Origin: Terrisporobacter glycolicus ATCC 14880 = DSM 1288
GTDB taxonomy: Bacteria > Bacillota > Clostridia > Peptostreptococcales > Peptostreptococcaceae
Length of the DNA: 64,000 nucleotides
Assembly (NCBI RefSeq): GCF_036812735.1
Contig: NZ_CP117523.1
Coordinates: 2,666,001 to 2,730,000, forward strand
Direction of reading: 5' to 3'
Shown: positions 44,122 through 54,381 of the stretch, one piece after another
How the letters are laid out: every line of letters starts with the position of its first letter
Position numbering within the stretch: position 1 is the stretch's first letter
Position numbers and translations under genes: made by a program
Notes under the pieces: model-generated
The model's database searches: none
The model's input: only the letters and a program-made list of their open reading frames with translations
What the model was told of the DNA's origin: nothing

Positions 44122-44856
44122 ATGAAAATAATCGCCCATAGAGGACTAAGTGGGTTTTATCCAGAAAACACTATGTTAGCCTTTAAGAAATGTCTTGACT
44201 TAAACATATATGGCATTGAAATAGATGTTCAAAAAACAAAAGACAATCATCTTGTAGTTATACACGATGAAAAAGTTGACAGAACATTTAGTGGTACCGG
44301 TTATATTAAAGATATGACTTTAAAAGAACTTCAATCTTTAAATTCTAATTTCAAAAATTATGAAAATAACAAGGACTGCAAAATACCTACTCTAAAAGAG
44401 GTTCTTATATTATTTAAACCTACAGACTTTATAATAAACATAGAACTAAAAAATAGCAAAATAAAATACAAACACTTAGAAGAAAATGTGATTCACTTAG
44501 TAAAGGAATTAAAAATGGAAAGAAGGGTAATTATATCTTCTTTTAGGATAAAGAGCCTTCATAAAGTAAAAGCTCTTTGTCCTAAAATACCAAGGTCTTA
44601 TTTGATCAGTAAAAAATTTTATAAATATAGACTTAAAAGTATAATCTTTTCAAAAGTTATAAAAAACAAATCTACTTATATAAGTAGTAGTTATTCTATT
44701 ACAGACAAAAAATTTATTAAGAAATGCCATAGAAGAGATCTGCAAATTCTTTGTTACACAGTAAATACCGTTGAAGAATATGAAAAACTATTAAAATTTA
44801 AAGCAGATGGAATATTTACTGATTTTCCTAATATACTTTCCTCAATAGATAAATAA
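44122..44856 (+). CDS. Glycerophosphodiester phosphodiesterase
   Basis: Cytoplasmic GDPD-family enzyme of 244 residues that hydrolyses glycerophosphodiesters to glycerol 3-phosphate and an alcohol. The catalytic pattern begins IAHRGLSGFYPENT, then GIEIDVQKTKDNHLVVIHDE and the FIINIELKNSK block with the metal Glu. The C-terminal FKADGIFTDFPN is family typical. No signal peptide, so UgpQ-like. GGAGG precedes the ATG. Glycerol 3-phosphate metabolism is also represented by glpK in this window, but not in the same operon. Confidence 0.9.
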   Translation: MKIIAHRGLSGFYPENTMLAFKKCLDLNIYGIEIDVQKTKDNHLVVIHDEKVDRTFSGTGYIKDMTLKELQSLNSNFKNYENNKDCKIPTLKEVLILFKPTDFIINIELKNSKIKYKHLEENVIHLVKELKMERRVIISSFRIKSLHKVKALCPKIPRSYLISKKFYKYRLKSIIFSKVIKNKSTYISSSYSITDKKFIKKCHRRDLQILCYTVNTVEEYEKLLKFKADGIFTDFPNILSSIDK

Positions 44857-44905
44857 ATTTCATATATATTTATGAAATTTTAGTAAAGTTTTAAACAATT
44901 CCAAG

Positions 44906-44917
44906 GTGTATATACAC
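44906..44917. promoter_or_regulatory. Palindrome ahead of the nicotinamidase-family promoter
   Basis: Perfect 12-bp palindrome GTGTATATACAC, 5 bases upstream of the -35 box. Candidate operator; the cognate regulator is unknown. Confidence 0.4.
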
Positions 44918-44922
44918 ATGTA

Positions 44923-44951
44923 TTGACATAATCTCTTAGTAAATATAAAAT
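44923..44951 (+). promoter_or_regulatory. Sigma-A promoter of the nicotinamidase-family gene
   Basis: TTGACA and TAAAAT boxes separated by exactly 17 bases, 29 bases upstream of the start codon. Confidence 0.8.
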
Positions 44952-44979
44952 AAGCTTATATTATATTGGGAGGTTTTTT

Positions 44980-45618
44980 ATGGAAAAAATATTAGATAAC
45001 TACAAAGCATTGGTAAATAATTTAAATAATTTATCTAACATTGATATTAATGACTATGATTTAAATAAAACCGGATTATTTATAGTAGATATGAATAATG
45101 GATTTGCCAAAGAAGGTGCTCTATCTTCTCCAAGAGTAGAAAAAATAATAAATCCTATAGCTGATTTTGGAAAATTAATCTGTTCTAAAATAAATACAAT
45201 TGTAGCTTTTACAGACACTCATAATGAAGATGATGTAGAGCTAAAAAGTTACCCTGCTCATTGTTTAAGAGGAGATAAAGAAAGCGAAATTGTAAAGGAA
45301 ATACTAGATATAAATAATATAGAGATATTAGAAAAAAACTCTACCAATGGATTTTTTGTTATGAATATGGAAAAATACAAAAACTTGGATAATTTCATAG
45401 TTGTAGGATGTTGTACTGATATTTGTGTCTATCAATTTGTGCTAACTTTAAAAACATACTTCAATCAAAATAACTTAGATAAAAACATTATAGTTCCTGT
45501 AAATTTAGTGGAAACTTATGATATAGATATGATTCATAGCGGTGATTTTTTTAACACTGTTTTTTTGAATAGTATGATGCAAAACGGAATTAATGTAGTT
45601 AAAAGTATTTTAATATAA
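44980..45618 (+). CDS. Isochorismatase/nicotinamidase-family hydrolase
   Basis: Cysteine hydrolase of 212 residues. The triad positions are Asp37 (LFIVDMNNGF), Lys119 (ILEKNSTNGF) and Cys149 in VVGCCTDICV. TDTHNEDDVELKSYP resembles the metal-binding loop of nicotinamidases, with YPAHCLRG following, so PncA-like deamidation of nicotinamide to nicotinate is plausible, together with CinA as another pyridine salvage gene in this window. GGGAGG precedes the ATG, and a strong promoter is present. An isochorismatase or other amidase role is not excluded. Confidence 0.85.
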   Translation: MEKILDNYKALVNNLNNLSNIDINDYDLNKTGLFIVDMNNGFAKEGALSSPRVEKIINPIADFGKLICSKINTIVAFTDTHNEDDVELKSYPAHCLRGDKESEIVKEILDINNIEILEKNSTNGFFVMNMEKYKNLDNFIVVGCCTDICVYQFVLTLKTYFNQNNLDKNIIVPVNLVETYDIDMIHSGDFFNTVFLNSMMQNGINVVKSILI

Positions 45619-45626
45619 TTAAATTA

Positions 45627-45662
45627 AAAGGTGTTGTTTCTTTTGGAAATAACACCTTTTTT
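45627..45662. terminator. Terminator after the nicotinamidase-family gene
   Basis: Stem AAAAGGTGTTGTTTC with GGAAATAACACCTTTT and T-run, between convergent genes. Confidence 0.85.
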
Positions 45663-45676
45663 ATTATAATTGCAAA

Positions 45677-45928
45677 TTAGACTACAATATTGTTTGTAAG
45701 TGTCATACCTAACAATACAAAGCCAAGAAAAATGTTTATAATTCCTAATGTACAGTCTTCGGATTCAGTATTAACCAATATTTCTTCGAATCCCGTGTAA
45801 AATAATCCAGCTATACATAAACATGAAATAATTAAAATCGTTGGTATTCCTAAAATATAGATTTCATTAATACCTAAAAATAACGCTAAAAATAATAATA
45901 AAGTTTCCTTTACTGCCGTTAATATCAT
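45677..45928 (-). CDS. Small membrane protein, unknown family
   Basis: Not recognised. The product has 83 residues with three hydrophobic stretches (about 9-25, 27-45 and 62-80) and a short acidic loop (LVNTESEDC). GGAGGAATAG precedes the ATG, which supports it as a real gene. No neighbour suggests a role. Confidence 0.7.
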   Translation of the reverse strand: MILTAVKETLLLFLALFLGINEIYILGIPTILIISCLCIAGLFYTGFEEILVNTESEDCTLGIINIFLGFVLLGMTLTNNIVV

Positions 45929-46051
45929 TTTCTATTCCTCCATTCCCCCCTTATACCCCTATTGTATTTCACTTCTTTCAATAAATCCATAATATTTAAA
46001 ATTTTCTGTAAATATTTCACATAAAAAATACACTCCTATTTGAAGTGTATT

Positions 46052-46675
46052 TTAATAATCGTACTCTTTGCATTTTTCACAAATAGTTATTTTTAATTTT
46101 TCATTGTTAATACTTTTGTATGATAATAATAATTCATTCAGTTGAGCATCTACTAAATTTATGCAACCTTCACTAATTAAAGTTACGTTCTCTTTTTCAA
46201 TAATAATTTTCATATCATTTACTTCATTCTTTAAAAAAGTTGTTGTTAACTCCTTACTTTCTAAATCTTTATTATATTTTTTATAAAAATCAGAGTTTTT
46301 ATCTATATCATAATCTACTTTTTCTTTTATTTCATTTATTGTACTTTGTGTATTATTTGTAGGATTAAATTTATTTAAATCATCAAAGCTTAAGCTGTTA
46401 GGGTTTAAACCAAGATTTTTTATTTGCTGGTCCAGCTCCGTTGGATCTACCCCATATCTTTCCATTAATTTATTTTGCATTTTTAAAAACTTCTCTTGTG
46501 ATATATTATTTTCTCTCATATATTCATATATTTTAGATGTAAATTGAGACATAGTCATACTTCCATCTGCCACAGAGAAATATAAATCATACATATAATT
46601 TTCAAATTTATCTACATCACTGTCTTTCACTTTATTTTTTAATTCATTAAAATCAATTATTCTATCATCAGACAT
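46052..46675 (-). CDS. DUF3867-like cytoplasmic protein
   Basis: Helical, acidic protein of about 207 residues. The N-terminus MSDDRIIDFNELKNKVKDSDVDKFENY and NNISQEKFLKMQNKLMERYG resemble a clostridial family I recall as DUF3867. The C-terminus ends with CEKCKEYDY, a possible metal-binding pair. I chose the ATG at 46675 behind GGAGGAATTAAC; the upstream ATG overlaps the site. Function is unknown. The family label is from memory and less certain than the gene itself. Confidence 0.7.
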   Translation of the reverse strand: MSDDRIIDFNELKNKVKDSDVDKFENYMYDLYFSVADGSMTMSQFTSKIYEYMRENNISQEKFLKMQNKLMERYGVDPTELDQQIKNLGLNPNSLSFDDLNKFNPTNNTQSTINEIKEKVDYDIDKNSDFYKKYNKDLESKELTTTFLKNEVNDMKIIIEKENVTLISEGCINLVDAQLNELLLSYKSINNEKLKITICEKCKEYDY

Positions 46676-46773
46676 GTTAATTCCTCCTGCCAAAATTATA
46701 CTTAATATGAATTATACCACACTTATTTAAATATACATAATATAAAAATATAAAAAGAAATGTGGTGATTACT

Positions 46774-46845
46774 TTGTCATTTCGTCTCTTTCTTGTTTTT
46801 GCTATTTTATTAATATTAGTTACACCTCAGAATAAATCATCTTAA
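46774..46845 (+). CDS. Possible 23-residue single-pass membrane peptide
   Basis: TTG start with GGTGAT about 5 bases upstream, encoding MSFRLFLVFAILLILVTPQNKSS. One hydrophobic helix flanked by Arg and a polar tail. The stop codon is part of a hairpin. Small peptides of this look occur in spore formers, but I cannot name a family. Confidence 0.45.
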   Translation: MSFRLFLVFAILLILVTPQNKSS

Positions 46846-46866
46846 GGATAGTTTACTATCCTTAAT
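46843..46866. terminator. Hairpin between small ORF and LD-carboxypeptidase gene
   Basis: Perfect stem TAAGGATAG / CTATCCTTA with a TTTA loop. No strong T-run on either side, so termination is likely weak. Confidence 0.5.
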
Positions 46867-47779
46867 TTATGCTTTTCATTAATATTATTTTATTTTCATA
46901 AGAGTTAAGGCAACAATTCATATTTAAAGGTATGGTAACCATAGGCATACAGTGACCAGACTTCAAGTTACATATAGTTGGCTTTTTATTTTTTATAGCA
47001 ATCTCTTTAAGTATATTTAAAATTCCTTCGTCATTTTGAAATGCTTTTTTACAATTTGTAAATTCTCCAAATATTATTCCTTTACAATCATTAAACTTAC
47101 TGGCCATTTGCATATGATTTAACATTTTATCAACTTTATAAGTATATTCTCCTATTTCCTCTATAAATAATATTTTATTTTTTGTGTCTATTTCATATTT
47201 AGTTCCCAGTGTTGAAACAATTACAGATAAATTTCCTCCTGTTATTACACCTTCACAATAACCTTCATATAAGGACATTAAGTTTTCATTAGATGGATTT
47301 TCAATTACTAATTCTTCTTTAAAATTTAAAGCTTTTGTCAATGAACTATAAGTAAATTCGTCCCATTTTTTTATACTTGCCGCCATAATACCGTGATAAG
47401 TTACTAAGTTAGATAGCTGATTTATAGCTATATGAAGAGCTGTAACATCAGAAAAACCTATAAATGCCTTAGGATTATCTCTAATTATAGTAAAATCTAT
47501 TAAATCGAGAATCCTGGCACATCCATATCCTCCTCTAACGCAAATAATAGCGTCTATATTTTTATCTAAAAACATTCTCTCTAAATCTAAAGCTCTTTCT
47601 TTGTCTTTACCACTTAAATATCCTTTGTATGATAAATAGCAACTCTTTCCTATCTTAACTTCATAACCTAGTCTATTTAATTCATATTTTATTTCTTCTA
47701 TTTTTATATCTCTTAAGGGCCCTGCTGGTGCAATCAACCCTATCGTATCTCCTTTTTTTAAATGATCTGGATATCTCAT
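46862..47779 (-). CDS. LD-carboxypeptidase family protein (S66)
   Basis: Serine peptidase of about 305 residues of family S66, which includes murein LD-carboxypeptidase and the microcin-resistance protein MccF. The nucleophile lies in FIGFSDVTALH, the Glu in LFIEEIGEYTYKVD and the His in LKSGHCMPMVTIPL. The N-terminal GDTIGLIAPAG and RGGYGCARILD are family typical. Cytoplasmic, so recycling of wall peptides is likely. The start at 47779 has GGGGGAT upstream; an ATG 12 bases earlier is possible. Confidence 0.9.
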   Translation of the reverse strand: MRYPDHLKKGDTIGLIAPAGPLRDIKIEEIKYELNRLGYEVKIGKSCYLSYKGYLSGKDKERALDLERMFLDKNIDAIICVRGGYGCARILDLIDFTIIRDNPKAFIGFSDVTALHIAINQLSNLVTYHGIMAASIKKWDEFTYSSLTKALNFKEELVIENPSNENLMSLYEGYCEGVITGGNLSVIVSTLGTKYEIDTKNKILFIEEIGEYTYKVDKMLNHMQMASKFNDCKGIIFGEFTNCKKAFQNDEGILNILKEIAIKNKKPTICNLKSGHCMPMVTIPLNMNCCLNSYENKIILMKSIN

Positions 47780-47903
47780 ATTATCCCCCATTCCATAATA
47801 TTTTACTTATTTATTAGCATTTTATACGAATTACAATAGTAATATTACTATAAGTAAATTTATAAATATTTATAGTTATATATTATTAAAATTTTTCTAG
47901 GAG

Positions 47904-48338
47904 TTGATTAATATAAAAAAAGAAAAAATAGTACTAAAATTTACCCTAATTTCTTTTATTATCTATATGGTTACCATGTTAATTTTTGAGGCAATTATAT
48001 ATACAATAGCAGGAATAGGTTTTTTATCTTTTTTAGGATTTACATATGATTCATATACAAACGTTATAATATTCCTAATAATTTGCTATATTATGCTTAT
48101 CCCTGCCGATTATTACACTTCTATTTTAATTGGTTTATTTAAAGTTAAAAGCAATATTTCTAGGTTTCAACAAAGAGCCATGGATTTTATTCTATATACT
48201 TCTTTTTCTTGTTTAGTAGTTGGAATTGTAGATTTTTTTATGGAAGGAATAAGTATAAGTCCCGCTAATCAAATTCTTTTTGTTTTACTTTACTATCTAC
48301 TAGAAATATATTCTGATGTTTTACTTTTAAGCAAATAA
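47904..48338 (+). CDS. Small membrane protein, possibly YrvL-like
   Basis: Membrane protein of 144 residues with four predicted segments, resembling the YrvL family of Bacillus by size and by the GFLSFLGFTYDSYTNVIIFL-type pattern. I am not sure of this. The start is unclear: TTG at 47904 abuts the AGGAG site with no spacing, and the next codons are ATT, AAT and ATA, so an unusual start codon may be used. A terminator follows. Confidence 0.55.
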   Translation: MINIKKEKIVLKFTLISFIIYMVTMLIFEAIIYTIAGIGFLSFLGFTYDSYTNVIIFLIICYIMLIPADYYTSILIGLFKVKSNISRFQQRAMDFILYTSFSCLVVGIVDFFMEGISISPANQILFVLLYYLLEIYSDVLLLSK

Positions 48339-48364
48339 AAAGTCTATCAAAGGATAGACTTTTT
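48336..48364. terminator. Bidirectional terminator after the YrvL-like gene
   Basis: Stem AAAAAGTCTATC / GATAGACTTTTT with AAAG loop, between convergent genes. Confidence 0.85.
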
Positions 48365-48371
48365 ATTTATA

Positions 48372-49640
48372 CTAAAATAATAATTTTTCAATTTTCTTGG
48401 TCATTTCACAAGATTCACCCCAAAACTCATCTATATCTACTACCGTTTCACTTACATTTGCAAACTCACATGCAAATCCTGTAACATGACTATTTATAGT
48501 TGAAAGAACACTGGATTTCAAATCACAAATATTTCTATTTTTTATTTTTTTTATAAAATCCCTTATTAATCGTTCTTCAGAATTATCTTTATCAAGCTTA
48601 ATTACTACTTCTTTCTCATTTATAAATTTTTTAATAGTAATAGTGTTATCTTGCAAATCTGCATAAACTTCTCCATGAGTAAACATGAGTGTTAAGTTTC
48701 TATTTTCTTTTTTCATAAATGCACTAATATTAAGTGTTGCTGTAATATTATTTTTAAATTTAAGTATGCTTATTAGATTATCAGAAACATTATTATCACA
48801 AGAATATACACATTGTCCATATTGGCCCTCTTTTAATATATTCTTTACGTTTTCCTCCGTTGGATTTATATGTAGTGCATGACTCATTTCATCATCATTA
48901 AGGTAAATTTTTTGAGCACAATAAGGACATTCTTTTTCTTTACTACATCTTATACATAGCTCACTCATATCTAGTTGCAAATTTTTCCTTATAAAGTGAT
49001 TTAGTTTACCGAAAGATGAAATCTTCTCACATTGTGAATTTGTTAAAAATTCAAGTATATCTAAATCATAGCAACTATTTGTTAAAATAAGTGGAGCCGT
49101 ATCATTATCCAATCTCCAATTTCCTCTTACAAAATTATGTGCAAATTTCTTGTACCCTATATAAGAATTATAATTAATATTAATTAAATTTCCCATTTCT
49201 TTGCTTAATATTATTTCTCTAATCTTTAAGAATAAATTTGAATATCTAAAAGGCATTGTAGCCATAAAAATTTTATCTTTGTTTTTTTCACATAAATCTT
49301 TTAAATGAAATAATTTATCTAGGTTATTAGCAACAGGACCTTCAACTAAAACATCATAGCCTTTTTCTAAAGCAGCAGTCGCTATATGAAAATGAGTATT
49401 ATCATTACTACAAACTATAACTGCATCTGCCATTTTTTCTTTTTCAAAAAAAACATTTATATCTTCAAATACTTTATTCTCAGGTAAATCGAATATTTCC
49501 TTAAACTTTTCTCTTCTTCCTATTTTAATTTCTACAACTGCTACAACTTCACATATATCATTATTATTTTTTATAAATTTACCATAGGTGTATCTCCCCC
49601 TTACACCTGCTCCAATTATAGCTAATTTAACTTTATTCAT
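48372..49640 (-). CDS. Gfo/Idh/MocA-family oxidoreductase
   Basis: NAD(P)-dependent oxidoreductase of 422 residues. The Rossmann fold opens with IGAGVRGRYTYGKF, and ALEKGYDVLVEGPVANN holds the position of the catalytic Lys, which reads Gly-Pro instead of the usual EKP. A CX2CX5CX2C cluster (CIRCSKEKECPYC, about residues 232-244) may bind zinc; related proteins carry a similar insert. Its substrate is probably a sugar or cyclitol, but this cannot be seen. It follows a DMT transporter gene by about 70 bases. Confidence 0.87.
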   Translation of the reverse strand: MNKVKLAIIGAGVRGRYTYGKFIKNNNDICEVVAVVEIKIGRREKFKEIFDLPENKVFEDINVFFEKEKMADAVIVCSNDNTHFHIATAALEKGYDVLVEGPVANNLDKLFHLKDLCEKNKDKIFMATMPFRYSNLFLKIREIILSKEMGNLININYNSYIGYKKFAHNFVRGNWRLDNDTAPLILTNSCYDLDILEFLTNSQCEKISSFGKLNHFIRKNLQLDMSELCIRCSKEKECPYCAQKIYLNDDEMSHALHINPTEENVKNILKEGQYGQCVYSCDNNVSDNLISILKFKNNITATLNISAFMKKENRNLTLMFTHGEVYADLQDNTITIKKFINEKEVVIKLDKDNSEERLIRDFIKKIKNRNICDLKSSVLSTINSHVTGFACEFANVSETVVDIDEFWGESCEMTKKIEKLLF

Positions 49641-49712
49641 CAGACAATCCCCTTTATTAGAAAAATAAATTACTTCTATAAATAATTATAATATACATTT
49701 TTCATATTTAGA

Positions 49713-50591
49713 TTATTTTATTAACTTATCTTGTTTTTTGTTATATAGGAACATATACAAAGCTGCTGCAAATATTATAAAGTAACCTACAACACTAATA
49801 CTATCTGGATATGCACCAAATAAGAATATACTTAAAATAGCTGAGAATATGATATTACTATAATCAAATATTGAAATTTCTTTAGCTGGAGCATATTTAT
49901 AAGCCAAAGTAATTCCAAATTGACCAAGACTGGCAAATACACCTGCTAATATTAAATAAATAAACTGCATCGATGTCATTGGCTCATAAACCATTAGAAA
50001 CATTGGTAAAACTGTAATTAATGAAAATGTAGAAAAGAAAAATACAATGGTATAATACTCTTCTTTATTTCCTAGCATCCTTACAAAAGTATATGCAAGA
50101 GCAGCGAATACTGCACTTAAAAAGCCTATCATATATGGCACAACTCTAACATCAAAGGTAGGTTTTATTATAAATAGTGCCCCAATAAATGCAACAATTA
50201 TAGCTGATATTTGTTTCACATTAATTTTTTCCTTTAATATCAAAGCACAAAATATTACTACTAAAAATGGACTTATTTTATTTAACATATTTGCATCTGA
50301 TAATACTAGCTTATCTATAGCATAATAATTAAAAATAACTCCAATTGTTCCAAATATAGAACGATATATTAATATTTTTCTATTTTCTTTTTTTCCTGTA
50401 AAGCTTCCTTTATGTTTTATTATTAAAAATAATGCAATTGTTGCAGCTACCAAATTTCTAAAAAACACTTTTTGCATATTAGGTAAGTCACCTGATAATT
50501 TTATAAAAGCCGACATAACTGCAAATCCAAAGGCAGATAAAATTATAAAGAATATGCCTTTTAATCTGTTTGATTTTGTTATTTCACTCAT
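49713..50591 (-). CDS. EamA/DMT-family transporter
   Basis: Membrane protein of 292 residues with ten predicted segments in two EamA repeats. The first repeat has IILSAFGFAVMSAFIKL and RNLVAATIALFLI. This resembles the S-adenosylmethionine or metabolite exporters of the YdcZ/RhaT-like branch only loosely. It lies upstream of, and on the same strand as, a Gfo/Idh oxidoreductase. AGGAGAA precedes the ATG. Confidence 0.85.
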   Translation of the reverse strand: MSEITKSNRLKGIFFIILSAFGFAVMSAFIKLSGDLPNMQKVFFRNLVAATIALFLIIKHKGSFTGKKENRKILIYRSIFGTIGVIFNYYAIDKLVLSDANMLNKISPFLVVIFCALILKEKINVKQISAIIVAFIGALFIIKPTFDVRVVPYMIGFLSAVFAALAYTFVRMLGNKEEYYTIVFFFSTFSLITVLPMFLMVYEPMTSMQFIYLILAGVFASLGQFGITLAYKYAPAKEISIFDYSNIIFSAILSIFLFGAYPDSISVVGYFIIFAAALYMFLYNKKQDKLIK

Positions 50592-50809
50592 TTTTTCTCC
50601 TTTTATTATTAATTTTTCCTAAAATGATACTAATCTATTTTATATGGGTAAAATGCAATAGTCAAATTTTTTATACCCATTTCATTACATTTATATTTAT
50701 ACATATTCATATTTTTTATAATAGTATATTGCATATTTCTAAATTATCTATACAATATTAATAGTGATATTATTTTATATTTTACAATTTTAAAATAGAA
50801 GGTGAATAA

Positions 50810-51430
50810 ATGAAAGAAAAATATACCGTTCCTATATATCAAAAAATAGCATTAGATTTAGCAAATAAGATACATACTGGGGACATAAAAGAAGGTAGTA
50901 CTCTTTATGGTCGTTCTATACTTGCTGGGAAATACAATGTTTCTCCAGAGACAATAAGAAGAGCAATAAAACTACTAGAAGATATCGACATAGTTGAAAG
51001 TATAAAAGGTAAAGGTGTAATAGTTTTATCTTCTAATAATGCATTATCTTTTATAAAAAAATATGAAGACATTACAAACATATCTTCTTATAAAAGTAAT
51101 TTATATAGATTACTTGAAGATAAATCAAGAATTGATAGCGATATAATTCTTACATTAAACAAAATATTAGATTACTCTGATAGATTAGAAGTTATTAATC
51201 CGCTAGTTCCTATACAGTTTACTGTAGAAGCTCACTGTAAATTCATTGGAAAAACAGCAGCAGAAACTAAATTTTGGCAAAATACTGGCGCTACTATTGT
51301 TGCAATAAAAAGAGGAGATGAATTAATTATTTCTCCAGGACCTTATATAGTATTTATGGAAAAAGATATCTTATTAGTTGTTGGTGATAGATATATTTAC
51401 AACTCAGTACCAACTTTCTTATACGATTAA
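50810..51430 (+). CDS. BusR-like GntR/RCK_C regulator
   Basis: Regulator of 206 residues with a YtrA-type GntR winged helix (about 5-80, SPETIRRAIKLLEDIDIVE), a helical linker and a C-terminal RCK_C/TrkA_C domain (about 130-203, with GATIVAIKRGDELIISPGPY). This domain set is that of BusR, which binds cyclic di-AMP and represses osmolyte uptake in streptococci. Cyclic di-AMP sensing is therefore a reasonable prediction. No potassium or osmolyte transporter is adjacent, so its target is elsewhere. AAGGTGAA precedes the ATG. Confidence 0.85.
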   Translation: MKEKYTVPIYQKIALDLANKIHTGDIKEGSTLYGRSILAGKYNVSPETIRRAIKLLEDIDIVESIKGKGVIVLSSNNALSFIKKYEDITNISSYKSNLYRLLEDKSRIDSDIILTLNKILDYSDRLEVINPLVPIQFTVEAHCKFIGKTAAETKFWQNTGATIVAIKRGDELIISPGPYIVFMEKDILLVVGDRYIYNSVPTFLYD

Positions 51431-51457
51431 ATTTTTACTTGAAAATTTACTATTAAT

Positions 51458-51495
51458 AAAGGCATATGAAGCTTGTAACCTTCATATGCCTTCTT
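51458..51495. terminator. Bidirectional terminator between the GntR and glpK genes
   Basis: Stem AAAGGCATATGAAG with CTTCATATGCCTT. Confidence 0.8.
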
Positions 51496-51496
51496 A

Positions 51497-53032
<1,536 letters not shown>

Positions 53033-53170
53033 TTATATTAAAATCATATTATTTGTCTATATATTTTAATTATATATTTTCATAATTAGTTTGTAAAAGA
53101 ATTTTCTATTTTGTCATTTATTAATATTTACTTTAATTAACTTAAATGATATACCTTTATTTTTACCACT

Positions 53171-53195
53171 AAAAAAAGACCCCCGTAGGGGTCTC
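53171..53195 (-). terminator. Terminator of the cold-shock gene
   Basis: GC-rich stem GACCCC / GGGGTC with CGTA loop and U-run on the minus strand. Confidence 0.85.
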
Positions 53196-53216
53196 AAAAG
53201 CATTCTGACAAATATA

Positions 53217-53417
53217 TTATAATATAGTTATGTTAGCTGCTTGAAGACCTTTAGCACCTTCAACTATATCAAAGCTTACTTTTTGACCTTCTTCTAATGA
53301 TTTGAATCCATCACCTTGTATAGCTGTGAAATGAGCGAATACATCATCTCCACCTTCTACAGATATAAATCCGAATCCTTTTTCGTTGTTAAACCATTTT
53401 ACTGTTCCGTTATTCAT
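53217..53417 (-). CDS. Cold-shock domain protein (CspA family)
   Basis: RNA chaperone of 66 residues made of one cold-shock domain. RNP1 is KGFGFISV and RNP2 is DVFAHF. The fold binds single-stranded nucleic acid and helps translation or antitermination after cold shock. GGAG at the right place precedes the ATG. The upstream gap of about 140 bases could hold the structured leader typical of csp genes; I do not see a defined fold. Confidence 0.96.
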   Translation of the reverse strand: MNNGTVKWFNNEKGFGFISVEGGDDVFAHFTAIQGDGFKSLEEGQKVSFDIVEGAKGLQAANITIL

Positions 53418-53559
53418 TTTGGAATCTCCTATAAACCTACATCAAGCTTTTCTTGACTTACTGTGTATTTCTACAATATTTATTATAACATTATATTTTA
53501 AAAATAGCTACATTTTATTTTTGTAATTTTAATTTTTCGTATCTCATTTATATAACCAT

Positions 53560-53817
53560 TTATAGTATTTTTATTATACTGTAGAATATTATTATATTAG
53601 AAATTAGGAATAATGGAACGCCATATACAAACTTGTTGTGCTTGGTCTTGTGATGAAACTTGTACATCCCCATTAACACCCCTAGACTTCCTCCTATAAT
53701 ACATATAAAAAACAAGTTCTTTTCTGGTATTCTATAAGCATTTTTTATAGCTTTTTTCTTGTCTATATTCATTATAAAAAATCCAATTATGTTTATTATT
53801 ATTAAGTAATATATCAA
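53560..53817 (-). CDS. DUF1294-family small membrane protein
   Basis: Membrane protein of 85 residues with three hydrophobic segments. DUF1294 members carry the pattern MNIDKKKAIKNAYRIPEKNLFF followed by GGSLGVLMGMYKFHHKTKH, seen here in part. I chose the TTG at 53817 with AGGAG 7 bases upstream; an earlier TTG at 53844 overlaps the lipoprotein gene. It lies next to that lipoprotein on the same strand. Function is unknown. Confidence 0.82.
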   Translation of the reverse strand: MIYYLIIINIIGFFIMNIDKKKAIKNAYRIPEKNLFFICIIGGSLGVLMGMYKFHHKTKHNKFVYGVPLFLISNIIIFYSIIKIL

Positions 53818-53827
53818 TTTACTTCTC

Positions 53828-54367
53828 CTAACTAACTTCCTCAATCTTTATTCCTTTTACTATACTATCTAGTATGTTTGCACTATTCTTATAATTTTCC
53901 ATATTTGTTTCTAAATGAATTCGAAAATCCCACTGTTCTGTGGAGATTAATATATCTTCATTGAAAACTTCTTTGCCATCTGTTTTAGTTTTATATGTGG
54001 CTTTAAGAGCTGGATAAGATAAATTCATACTCATTTCATTATTTATACTTTTATCCGTACACTTTAAGTCATATATATCTTTATTTTCTATGTATACTGG
54101 AAAATCTGAGTACTCTTTATGCTTCATTCTTTCTAAAGTAAATTTAATATTCTCATATCTGTAACTTTGTTTGTAATATCCATCATCTTTATTTTCTTCA
54201 TCTATAAATTCACTTTCTTCAAAATACTTACTATTGCTCACCATTATCAAATTTACAGGTGGTGTATTTTTACCTTCATCCACAACTTCTTTCTTACTTT
54301 CTTTGTTATTACATCCTACGATAAATAATAAACATAGTGATATAATTAAAATACTTAATCTTTTCAA
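53828..54367 (-). CDS. Putative lipoprotein, unknown family
   Basis: Exported lipoprotein of about 179 residues. The signal peptide is LKRLSILIISLCLLF with lipobox IVGC. The mature part is acidic and beta-rich, with no recognised domain. I chose the TTG at 54367 (AAAGGAGG upstream); translation from an ATG at 54439 would add a non-conserved Tyr-rich leader that belongs to the end of the methyltransferase gene. It may be co-transcribed with the DUF1294 gene. Confidence 0.82.
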   Translation of the reverse strand: MKRLSILIISLCLLFIVGCNNKESKKEVVDEGKNTPPVNLIMVSNSKYFEESEFIDEENKDDGYYKQSYRYENIKFTLERMKHKEYSDFPVYIENKDIYDLKCTDKSINNEMSMNLSYPALKATYKTKTDGKEVFNEDILISTEQWDFRIHLETNMENYKNSANILDSIVKGIKIEEVS

Positions 54368-54381
54368 TTTAATTCCTCCTT

